From: Rhizobiales bacterium 65-9 | GTDB taxonomy: Bacteria > Pseudomonadota > Alphaproteobacteria > Rhizobiales > Beijerinckiaceae | Direction of reading: 5' to 3' | Assembly: GCA_001899525.1 (NCBI GenBank) | Contig: MKVY01000032.1 | Coordinates: forward strand, 1 to 63,678 | Length of the DNA: 63,678 bases | In this document: piece after piece, positions 56,585-63,678 of the stretch | Position numbering within the stretch: the first letter of the stretch is position 1 | Layout: every line of letters starts with the position of its first letter | Made by a program: the position numbers and the translations under genes | The notes under the pieces: model-generated | Told to the model about the DNA's origin: nothing | What the model saw: only the letters and a program-made list of their open reading frames with translations | Databases searched by the model: none

Positions 56585-56845
56585 CTAGGAGGAGAGTGGG
56601 GCCGTTAGCAATCTTGTGGCCCATTCGAGAAGATCGCGTCTGGCTTGGCGATTTGCTGCGTGTTCTGCGATGGCGAGAAGTCCCAACTCATAAGCAATTG
56701 CGTCATTTGTTTCATCGCGCTGAAGTAGAATAATGGCGCTTTGAATGAGATGACGTTCCTGTGTTCGTTTTATTTCATTAGGACGGAAGACGCTTTCGAG
56801 GCGCTTGGCGGCCGACTGTCTTTCAGAATCTTCTTGCATTCTCAT
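56585..56845 (-). CDS. hypothetical small protein, 86 residues
   Basis: A charged, mostly helical protein (MRMQEDSERQSAAKRLESVFRPNEIKR, then AIAYELGLLAIAEHAANRQARRDLLEWA). No family is recognised, but composition and open length are reasonable for a small rhizobial stress or regulatory protein. There are two candidate ATGs at the start, six bases apart. Confidence 0.35.
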   Translation of the reverse strand: MRMQEDSERQSAAKRLESVFRPNEIKRTQERHLIQSAIILLQRDETNDAIAYELGLLAIAEHAANRQARRDLLEWATRLLTAPLSS

Positions 56846-57148
56846 GATATCAGCATTTGGTCTCTTACTTGTTGCATGCGGGTACGAGGCCGTCGACTGC
56901 GTGGATTTTTATGAGATCCGTATCGCTTTGAAGAGAAGAGCCGCTCCGTGCATCAAATCCTGTAGCATGCAATGAGAATAGACCACTCCATGTTTTTTAG
57001 TTGGCGGTGTCGGTGCATTCAGATTGAGCCGGCGACAAACGATTCGCATAACGTAAATTATGGAACCTAAATGGATATGTCAGCCGCTTCATGCAATGGC
57101 AAAGGTCGCTAGTAACCGACGATGGCGTGGCTATCCACCAAACCGAAA
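56846..57148. other. no gene seen
   Basis: About 300 bp between two minus-strand genes with no recognisable feature; it may contain the promoter of the 86-residue gene. Confidence 0.4.
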
Positions 57149-57580
57149 TTATCGAATCTTTGCCAGCAGCTTTGGTAGCACAACGATGCAGATAGCTCCC
57201 AATGCCCAGATAAGAACCACAGCCGGCACTAAGGCTTTGCGAAGAAACATGAAGCTCTGTTCCAGGAAACCCGCATTTTTTAGCCGATCTATTGTGGCTG
57301 ATACTTCTTTACCGACGCCAAGAGTATCTCCAGCGTTCTTTCCTGTTTGTAGGACGGTGCTACTATTCGAAGCCATCCAATTCAGCGCAACGTCTATAGC
57401 AAGATAGCTAACGTAAACAACGCCGGACCAAACGACAAGAAGCGTTAAGACGGTCACCCAGGAAATGCGTGGCCGAAACGGCGGCGGACGATCGTCAGTC
57501 TGGAAAACGTTTGTATCGTTACCCCAGTTCGCATTGTGCCGCGTTCTGTTGGACGGCCAGCGCCGATTTTCGTGTCCCAT
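57149..57580 (-). CDS. two-helix membrane protein, 143 residues
   Basis: A hydrophilic N-terminus (about 38 residues), a membrane segment WVTVLTLLVVWSGVVYVSYLAI, a soluble loop with LQTGKNAGDTLGVGKEVSATIDRL, and a second segment ALVPAVVLIWALGAICIVVL. GGAG lies 7 bases before the ATG at 57580. It starts 55 bases after the end of the CDF exporter gene on the same strand, so it may be cotranscribed with it. No family is recognised. Confidence 0.55.
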   Translation of the reverse strand: MGHENRRWPSNRTRHNANWGNDTNVFQTDDRPPPFRPRISWVTVLTLLVVWSGVVYVSYLAIDVALNWMASNSSTVLQTGKNAGDTLGVGKEVSATIDRLKNAGFLEQSFMFLRKALVPAVVLIWALGAICIVVLPKLLAKIR

Positions 57581-57635
57581 ATTATTCTCCGTCTTAGATG
57601 ATGACCAGATCGGAATATTGTCGAACTAGCCCATT

Positions 57636-58523
57636 TCAGAATTGCAGCTTCGCCTCAGCTTCTTTGAGTACCTGTGTTTCGAGCTGAATCGTTAGATGGT
57701 CCAAGCCGAAACCTGTTTTCATGATATTTCGCGCAGCCGCTACAGTCTCGCGACCAGAAGCGAGGTCGTTAACGACTAAGTGCGCGCTCATCGCATCAAT
57801 GCCAGACGTAATCGTCCATACATGCAGATCGTGAACCTCGATGACGCCGGGGATTTCTTTCAGCCTCTTTTCGAGCAGCAGCACGTCGATTTCCGGCGGC
57901 GTCCCTTCCATGAGGATATGGATAGCTTGCTTAAGCAAGATCCAGGTACGAGGGACGATGAACAGGCCAATACCAGCGCCGATAATTGGATCGATAAGCT
58001 GCCATCCCGTTAAGAGCACCACAGCCGCCGCGACAATTACGCCAAGTGAGCCGAGCATGTCCGCAAGAACTTCGAAATAGGCTCCCTTAACGTTGAGGCT
58101 TTCTTGCGATCCGGAAGCGAGCAGCCGCATGCTGATTAAATTTACTATCAGACCGGCAACGGCTACTGCCAACATCGGTCCACCTATAATCTCAGGAGGG
58201 CTTTTGAAACGCTGGTATGCTTCGTACAAGATGTAAACAGTCAGAAGAAGAAGGACGACGGCATTGGTCAACGCCGAAAGAACCTCCGTACGTACGTAGC
58301 CGAAGGTGTTCTGTGGCGTTCGATCTCTTTCAGCGAATTTAATAGCCAGCAAAGCTAACGCGAGTCCGCCAGCGTCGGTAAGCATGTGCGCGGCATCTGC
58401 TAAGAGTGCCAGGCTCCCGGTCCAAAGACCGCCGATCACCTCGATGACCATAAAGGTCGTTGTCAAAGTCAGTGCGATGTATAAGTTGCCTTTGTGCCGC
58501 CCTGCTGCTGTTGAGGTAGACAT
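57636..58523 (-). CDS. cation diffusion facilitator metal exporter (CzcD/ZitB type)
   Basis: A 295-residue CDF protein with six membrane segments. The helix 2 metal site is DAAHMLTDAGGL (His-x3-Asp). Helix 5 has YFEVLADMLGSLGV, with Glu where ZitB has His. The cytoplasmic C-terminal domain contains EVHDLHVWTITSG and MSAHLVV, with His residues that bind metal at the dimer interface. It exchanges Zn2+ or another divalent metal for protons. GGAG precedes the ATG. It is away from the main metal-resistance block, but its role fits. Confidence 0.9.
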   Translation of the reverse strand: MSTSTAAGRHKGNLYIALTLTTTFMVIEVIGGLWTGSLALLADAAHMLTDAGGLALALLAIKFAERDRTPQNTFGYVRTEVLSALTNAVVLLLLTVYILYEAYQRFKSPPEIIGGPMLAVAVAGLIVNLISMRLLASGSQESLNVKGAYFEVLADMLGSLGVIVAAAVVLLTGWQLIDPIIGAGIGLFIVPRTWILLKQAIHILMEGTPPEIDVLLLEKRLKEIPGVIEVHDLHVWTITSGIDAMSAHLVVNDLASGRETVAAARNIMKTGFGLDHLTIQLETQVLKEAEAKLQF

Positions 58524-58948
58524 CCATTGCTCCAGAAGGATTGTGCTCAGAACACCCGCTGTCTGATAGCTCAGTATGCGTGATGAACTGTGTCACTGAT
58601 TTGTAATGCCTTCTAGATCCGGCGCCTACTGGCGATTTCAATTCTTGAGGCGTTAGCGAACAAGGATGCAATTAATTGTTAAGTTCAAGTAAGGCGCGTT
58701 ATCCGACAGTGGTACGGATCGCTTTGGATCTGCTGTGAATTGCAATCAGCAATCAAAGAACTGCGGCAGCTATTAATCGATCTTGCTGAATTTTGCATAC
58801 CGATAGTGCGCGCCGTCCCGCGCGATTGTTTCAGGCGTTGATGCTGCAAATTCAGTTTGATCTCGGCCGGTACAAAAAGGTGCCGGCCGAGATCATTCAT
58901 ATGTCGAGTTTCATACCGTCTTTGACAATAAGACAGCGATTCAGCGGG
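58524..58948. other. intergenic region, no gene seen
   Basis: About 425 bp upstream of the CDF gene. It should hold that gene's promoter. Reading frames are short and none is convincing. Confidence 0.4.
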
Positions 58949-59236
58949 CTAACGGAATCGCGTTTGGGGAGCTGCGCTAAGCGGGAGTGCATTGCTGATG
59001 TAGGCGTCAGTTGTTAGGCGCTTCTGATCATCAAGACGTTGCAACTCCCGATCGCGCTGCGATATTACGATCGGACCATTCGGCCCGGCGTATGTTTCAT
59101 AGCCGTGGTTAGTAAAATCCGCTGTGCGATCACTTGGCCTATGGCCGTTAACTGTCTGCGCCGTCGACATTGTTGGGAGACTAACAGCAGCTGCTCCCAG
59201 TAGTATGGCCGTAAGTAGTGACTTCGATATTCGCAT
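58949..59236 (-). CDS. small secreted protein, 95 residues
   Basis: MRISKSLLTAILLGAAAVSLPTMSTAQ is a clean Sec signal peptide. The mature part is about 68 residues with YETYAGPNGPIVISQRDRELQRLDDQKR. The ATG at 59236 has GAGAGGTAA upstream; the longer frame to 59302 is rejected for lack of a start signal. It is probably periplasmic. No family is recognised. Confidence 0.65.
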   Translation of the reverse strand: MRISKSLLTAILLGAAAVSLPTMSTAQTVNGHRPSDRTADFTNHGYETYAGPNGPIVISQRDRELQRLDDQKRLTTDAYISNALPLSAAPQTRFR

Positions 59237-59611
59237 GACAATTACCTCTCTCGAATTTGGAAGTACATTGCTTCCGTCGCAATGAAGATGTGATAAATGC
59301 ATATCTGATCTGTTGCTTGCTTATTACAAATTGTATCACGGGATAGGTACTCAACATGCCGACTCAAATTGATTATGAGTCGCAGCTGTATAAAGAGTAT
59401 GTTGCGGTGAAAATGAAACAGTCGCTTAGTCGGTAGATAACGTGTTAAGCGCTTTCGAAGATAAAGGATCCGACTAGTCGCTGAAACGCCTGTAACGTGG
59501 TGTTTGGCGACGTTGAAGAAGCGTGACAGCCAATGCTAAATCGCTTTTCTTAGCTCGATCGGAAGCTAGTGCATCCGATCGAACGCTTTGTTAAATGCGA
59601 TGCCTGCTGAA
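59237..59611. other. intergenic region, no gene seen
   Basis: A 375-bp AT-rich stretch between the secreted-protein gene and the porin stop codon. No gene or clear terminator hairpin was found. A promoter for the secreted-protein gene is expected at its left side. Confidence 0.4.
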
Positions 59612-61045
59612 TTAGAAAGTGCGCTCGACGCGAACGCGTCCCGTCCAATTGCTCGGGCTGATCGAAGCTAAGGTGCCGAGGCCAACTGGTACCGATAGCG
59701 GCAAGCTCTGATTCAGGCGAGCATAAGAAAGCTCAACACCAATATCGAAGTTGCGTACAGGGGACCAAATGACATCGCCCATAACGTTCCATACCGTGGC
59801 GCTAGATAGACCGCCGTTGGCCCAAGAGGTGCTGCTTGTGACAGAACCAGGCGTAACGCGCGCATAGGAGGCCAATAGGTTCGAGCGAAGCGTTGGTGTC
59901 CAATAGTGGGTCATAATACCAGCTACCGAAAAAGCCCTGGTCTGTTCCGAACCACCTAAGGAACATGCGGCGTTAACACAGAACAGGGTGACGTTGCGAT
60001 CGGCTCGCAAATAGCCGCCCAGGAAGTTGCCAGCAAAAGCAGTATTTGCGTTGATGCCGTTGCCGACCACGTAGTCGAGCGCGCCAACGCCATAGGCGGC
60101 CCACACCTGAATGCTGTCGCCAGCGGCGAGCATAGGCAGGTTCACTTTCAGTCCACCGCTGACCGCCCAGCCCGTACGACGGACGAGCGGGCCAGCATTG
60201 CCAACGACCGCGAGGTTTGCGTTGCCAAACGACGCGGTATTTTCAAGTACCGCGCCGGATATCATAGCTGCGCCCCAGCCCTGATCGACGCGCAGATTAG
60301 CCACTAAAGCCGGCAACCGTTGTGCGATCGGACCAGCAGTAGCGGCTGTGGCGCTGAACGGATTCGCGCCGAGCGTATTTACGCTATTGGACATAGCGAG
60401 CTCTGCACGATTCTCAAGCGCGATAGTGGCTGAAAAGCCACCAGCAAAAGACGCCGTATAGGCGATTTGCCGAATTCCGGTGGGAAATGCGGCTTGGAAC
60501 ATCGATTGGTAGTTGAAGACTGGCAAGAAAGTGAAGTTTGAAGTCGCCTGACCAACCGTGAAGCCTGCAAAACGAATATACGCGGACTCAATCGAGACGC
60601 TGCTTGCGTTGCCGCCTGCGAAACTGCTGGTGGTGTAGTTGCCGCTTGATAAGCCGCTCGCAGCTTGGAATCGTAAAGAGATAGCGGTTTGAACTGTGCC
60701 CCAAGCGGACTGCGTACGAGCATCCATTTGCACGATACCGCGCGAATACCAGCCGTACTGATCAACCGCGTTCGAGCTCACAAATGTGCCGGTGCCGCCG
60801 CCCGTCGAGCGATGCGAGACTGCATTCTTCGATGGAGTATACCACATGTCGACACGGACACGGCCGCCGACCTTCAAGCAAGTATCGGTACCCGGAACCC
60901 AATAGAAGCCGGCGCCATAGGTGTCGCAGACCCTTACATACTCGACAGGAGCTGCCTTGCGTGAGGGCAGATCCGCCGCCTGTGCCCCGACGACAGCGAG
61001 CAGTGTCGCTGAAGAGCCGAGCAATAGGCTCTTGATAAAATGCAT
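59612..61045 (-). CDS. outer-membrane porin (Porin_2 family)
   Basis: A 477-residue general porin. It has a signal peptide MHFIKSLLLGSSATLLAVVGAQA, then AADLPSRKAAPVEYVRVCDTYGAGFYWVPGTDTCLKVGGRVRVDMW, which is the Rhizobiales porin N-terminus with its paired cysteines. Alternating strands run to the C-terminal NWTGRVRVERTF, ending in Phe as outer-membrane proteins do. It forms a 16-strand trimeric channel by family. A related porin lies 1.4 kb upstream on the same strand. Confidence 0.93.
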   Translation of the reverse strand: MHFIKSLLLGSSATLLAVVGAQAADLPSRKAAPVEYVRVCDTYGAGFYWVPGTDTCLKVGGRVRVDMWYTPSKNAVSHRSTGGGTGTFVSSNAVDQYGWYSRGIVQMDARTQSAWGTVQTAISLRFQAASGLSSGNYTTSSFAGGNASSVSIESAYIRFAGFTVGQATSNFTFLPVFNYQSMFQAAFPTGIRQIAYTASFAGGFSATIALENRAELAMSNSVNTLGANPFSATAATAGPIAQRLPALVANLRVDQGWGAAMISGAVLENTASFGNANLAVVGNAGPLVRRTGWAVSGGLKVNLPMLAAGDSIQVWAAYGVGALDYVVGNGINANTAFAGNFLGGYLRADRNVTLFCVNAACSLGGSEQTRAFSVAGIMTHYWTPTLRSNLLASYARVTPGSVTSSTSWANGGLSSATVWNVMGDVIWSPVRNFDIGVELSYARLNQSLPLSVPVGLGTLASISPSNWTGRVRVERTF

Positions 61046-61310
61046 TACTAATCCTCCTGAGGTGGAAAACAGCGCAATGAGGCGTAGGCTTGTGAACCTA
61101 TATGCGCCATGTCGCGCGTAGAAGCTGTATCTGACGTCTTTATGACGGCATCACCCGCTACACTGAGATCACTATGTTGAAATATGTTAGGTGAAGCGGA
61201 TGTAGCGGCTTGGAGTTCGCCATATTGGTGCAATGAACGAAGGTAGGCGTTCCAAATGCCGAAGAAGGCTAAAGAGTAGGCGATTAGATATACAAAAGCT
61301 GGTGTGTCGG

Positions 61311-61556
61311 CTAAGAGCTGAGAAGCGACCGTCTTGATATTGAAGCGGGTGTCGCATGACGATGCCGATCGCCGCGTGTCGCCTCCAGGCAATCAGCATA
61401 GAGATCTAGAATGTATTCGCGATTGCTCGGTTCATAGCCCTCTATGGAAGTGCCATGATCGAGCGATCGGCCTTCATTTCTGGCAACTAGTTTCATCAGA
61501 ACAAAGGCAACTTGCTCAGCAGTTGTTGCCTGCCGAAATGGGTCGTTGTTGGACAT
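61311..61556 (-). CDS. hypothetical small protein, 81 residues
   Basis: MSNNDPFRQATTAEQVAFVLMKLVARNEGRSLDHGTS is followed by EYILDLYADCLEATRG and a basic tail. GGAG lies 8 bases before the ATG at 61556. It resembles the small cytoplasmic proteins of unknown function scattered in Rhizobiales genomes. It precedes the porin gene by about 265 bp in the same direction. Confidence 0.5.
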   Translation of the reverse strand: MSNNDPFRQATTAEQVAFVLMKLVARNEGRSLDHGTSIEGYEPSNREYILDLYADCLEATRGDRHRHATPASISRRSLLSS

Positions 61557-61746
61557 TGTAGGCTCCAATATTCAAGAATGATGAAACGACGGTGCTTATT
61601 TGGAGCGGAAATCGGAATGCGACTGCCACATAAGACACTTAAGAGTAGTGCGCTTTTTGGATTGATAGGCTAAAATGAATCAGCGGGAAGAATGGGATGT
61701 TATCAAACCGCAATTGGAAGAGGTCTTTCGTCAAGGAGCTCGTACT

Positions 61747-62226
61747 ATGGGATTCCTTCAGATCACGCTTGGCGCGACCTTGATTGCATCTACTATGACG
61801 CTATCCGCTCACGCTCGAGGTAGTTTCGCATCCGAAGAACCGTGGTCGATTAGGCATATAGAAGCCCTGCCAATTACCATTCAGCGGTCGATACGACACT
61901 ACGTTTGGCGTTGTGGAAATGCAGTTAAGGCAACCCACTATTTTGCAGTGTCAATTAGTACGGACGGTGACGAACTTATCTCCCTTCATTTCGAGAACAT
62001 TTCTTGTGATGATCGTCGAGGTGTCTGCGACTCAGGCGAATGTTTGCATCAAGTGTATCTAAAATCTCGAGGTCGCTACATTCTGGTATTCAGCGCCTAT
62101 GCGACGGAAGTGACGATTCGCGGTAGAGGCAACGTAATCCTCGAAGTCATTCGCAATCAGTTCCGAGCGAACTTCAGATGGAATGGTGTAAGGTTTATGC
62201 CGGCTTCCGCTTCAATAGATCGTTGA
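61747..62226 (+). CDS. secreted hypothetical protein, 159 residues
   Basis: MGFLQITLGATLIASTMTLSAHA is a Sec signal peptide; the mature part has four Cys (WRCGN, ISCDD, VCDSGECLH) that could form disulfides. AAGGAG lies 9 bases before the ATG at 61747, so the upstream extension to 61675 is not used. It is on the opposite strand to both porins and ends before a strong hairpin. No family is recognised. Confidence 0.6.
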   Translation: MGFLQITLGATLIASTMTLSAHARGSFASEEPWSIRHIEALPITIQRSIRHYVWRCGNAVKATHYFAVSISTDGDELISLHFENISCDDRRGVCDSGECLHQVYLKSRGRYILVFSAYATEVTIRGRGNVILEVIRNQFRANFRWNGVRFMPASASIDR

Positions 62227-62272
62227 AACGGCCGTCTCGATTAGCAAATCATCGATACTTTGGTGTTGAAAG

Positions 62273-62301
62273 GGCCCTGGCATGTATTACATGCCAGGGC
62301 C
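62273..62301. terminator. bidirectional terminator-like hairpin
   Basis: GGCCCTGGCATGT, loop ATT, then ACATGCCAGGGCC: a perfect 13-bp stem. It lies between the convergent secreted-protein gene (ends 62226) and the second porin (ends 62446). A T-run is lacking on both sides, so termination strength is uncertain. Confidence 0.55.
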
Positions 62302-62445
62302 AAGTCTACTCGTTCTTGAAAGCCCTATTGTAGTTGCTCAGAGGGAGCACTTGTTTGAAAGGAGGTTAGATTCAATCAAGTCGCTAAAAGGGACCTTCAT
62401 CGCGAGCTTTCGAACATAAATTGCGGTTATGTTCGAAACTCAAAA

Positions 62446-63678
62446 TTAGAATGTACGTTCGACGCGCATACGTCCAGTCCAGTTGCTTGATGAAGCCGGT
62501 ATAAGAAGACCACCATTGGCAATCGTCATTCCAACCCGGTTCACATTCTGGCTAAGACGCGCGTACGAAAGCTCAAGACCGATGTCGAAGTTGCGCACTG
62601 GCGACCAGATGAGGCTACCCAGAACATTCCAAGCCGTAGCGTTACCAAGGCCACCGCTCATGTAGGGAGTTGCCTGCGATGCGGCGCCCGGAGTGACACG
62701 AGCGTAGGTACCGATAAGGTGCGAGCGCAGCGAAGGAGTCCAGTAGTGGGTGAAAATACCACCGATAGACATAGCTTTGGTCATCTCCGTGCCAATAGCT
62801 GTGCAAGTCGCGTTGGCGCAGAATGCTGTCACGTTGCGGTCCGCACGAAGAAAGCCACCTGTCCATAAACTTGAAACTGGTGGGTTGCTGTGAATGCCGG
62901 AGTTGATCACATAGTCAAGAGCACCAACGCCGTATGACATCCAGCCTTGGATGCTATCGCCTGCGGCGAGCATTGGAAGATTGATACGCAGACCGCCTGA
63001 AATGGCCCATCCGGTGCGACGAGCAGTTGTGCCAACCGTTCCCAAGGCGCCGGTTGCAACGTTTTCCAGTACGGCTGCGGAAATCATCGCCGCGCCCCAT
63101 GGCTGATCAACTCGCAAGTTGCCGACCAAGGCTGGCAACCGCTGTGGCGATCCCGAAAGCGTGGGTGTCGCACCGAAGAATGGTCCAGTCAGCGTGTTGA
63201 TCGCCATGGAGTTCGTCAACTCCGCCCGATTTTCGAGGGCTAGAGTGGCCGAAAAGCCTCCGGCAAAAGTCGCAGTGTAAGCCAGTTGGCGGATGCCGAC
63301 AGGGAAGCCAGATAGAAATAGCGCGTGATACTGAAATGGTGGCAAGAAAGTGAAGTTTGAAGCGGCCTGACCGGCCGTGAAACCGGCGAAACGCACATAG
63401 GCAGCTTCAACACTAGCGCCGGCGTTGTTATTGCCACCGAATATATTGCCGTTGCCATTGCCTAGGCCGGAATGTGCGCCTAAGCGCAAGGTGATCACTG
63501 TTTGGACCGTACCCCAGGCTGACTGAGTACGGGCGTCCATCATCGCTATGCCGCGCGCCCATACGCCATTCTGATCTATCGCTTCGGCTCTGACGAAGTT
63601 ATTGGCGCCGACACCCCCGGTCGCAGAGCGGTGAGTGAACGTGTTCCGACCAGGCGTATACCACATATCGACCCGCAC
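62446..63678 (-). CDS. outer-membrane porin (Porin_2 family), 5' end beyond the window
   Basis: At least 410 residues of a porin closely related to the one at 59612. The shared blocks are RVDMWYTP near the window edge, QSAWGTVQT, FAGFTAGQAASNFTFLP, GYGVGALDYV-like segments and the terminal NWTGRMRVERTF. The reading frame is open to the right edge, so the signal peptide and start are missing. The pair probably arose by tandem duplication followed by divergence. Confidence 0.92.
   Translation of the reverse strand: MRVDMWYTPGRNTFTHRSATGGVGANNFVRAEAIDQNGVWARGIAMMDARTQSAWGTVQTVITLRLGAHSGLGNGNGNIFGGNNNAGASVEAAYVRFAGFTAGQAASNFTFLPPFQYHALFLSGFPVGIRQLAYTATFAGGFSATLALENRAELTNSMAINTLTGPFFGATPTLSGSPQRLPALVGNLRVDQPWGAAMISAAVLENVATGALGTVGTTARRTGWAISGGLRINLPMLAAGDSIQGWMSYGVGALDYVINSGIHSNPPVSSLWTGGFLRADRNVTAFCANATCTAIGTEMTKAMSIGGIFTHYWTPSLRSHLIGTYARVTPGAASQATPYMSGGLGNATAWNVLGSLIWSPVRNFDIGLELSYARLSQNVNRVGMTIANGGLLIPASSSNWTGRMRVERTF

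Overview
The window reads as accessory or plasmid-like DNA from an alphaproteobacterium of the Hyphomicrobiales (Rhizobiales) type. The grounds are two Porin_2-type porins with the typical N-terminus of that order, a FixNOQP/CcoNOQP oxidase operon with a perfect FNR/FixK box, DUF3768, DUF2189 and WGR small proteins, and short catalytic-domain-only tyrosine recombinases. I cannot name a genus. I saw no rRNA, tRNA or CRISPR array.

Region 1 (378-9061) is a catabolic operon. A divergent TetR-family regulator faces a branched-chain-amino-acid-type ABC importer (binding protein, LivH, a fused LivM-LivG, LivF), followed by a zinc-site MetE-like methyltransferase, a metal-dependent cyclase/hydrolase and a fumarylacetoacetate-hydrolase-type enzyme. 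A perfect TTTGTACA palindrome lies between the regulator and the operon. The substrate is unknown.

Region 2 (about 9459-18420) looks like a small integrated replicon. It holds a HUH rolling-circle-type initiator with a Cys-rich finger, a DUF927-type ATPase, a short tyrosine recombinase, DUF3768, a papain/C39-like Cys-His-Asp peptidase candidate, a membrane protein ending in a degenerate J-domain (NPD for HPD), several small basic or membrane proteins, and two intergenic regions full of inverted repeats. This is the best candidate here for an undescribed system. A WGR protein and a winged-helix-like ORF follow it.

Region 3 (20146-32537) holds a solitary tricarboxylate-transporter-type binding protein, then an operon of a ribose-type ABC importer (RbsB/RbsA/RbsC-like), hydantoinase/oxoprolinase-type A and B subunits (B carries a C-terminal acetone-carboxylase-gamma-like Cys motif), an SDR and an aldehyde dehydrogenase, with a convergent LysR gene. 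It resembles an ATP-dependent carboxylation or ring-opening route.

Region 4 (32771-43186) is a metal-resistance block: a CsoR-family sensor with its own palindromic operator, an MFS exporter with a His-rich tail, a NicO/RcnA-like exporter, a czcICBA-type HME-RND system, and broken chrB-chrA chromate-resistance genes. A CDF exporter lies apart at 57.6 kb.

Region 5 (43610-51633) is one long, tightly coupled minus-strand cbb3 oxidase operon: membrane protein, NsrR-like Rrf2 regulator, ccoN, ccoO, ccoQ, ccoP, a 66-residue membrane protein, a DUF2189 protein, ccoI and ccoS, behind a perfect FNR/FixK box.

Region 6 (51669-63678) is a decayed, IS-rich tail: an IS3-family remnant, an IS3-family copy whose transposase has a premature stop, a malonyl-CoA-synthetase-like remnant, several small unknown genes, the CDF exporter, small secreted proteins, and two porins on the minus strand, the second cut by the window edge.
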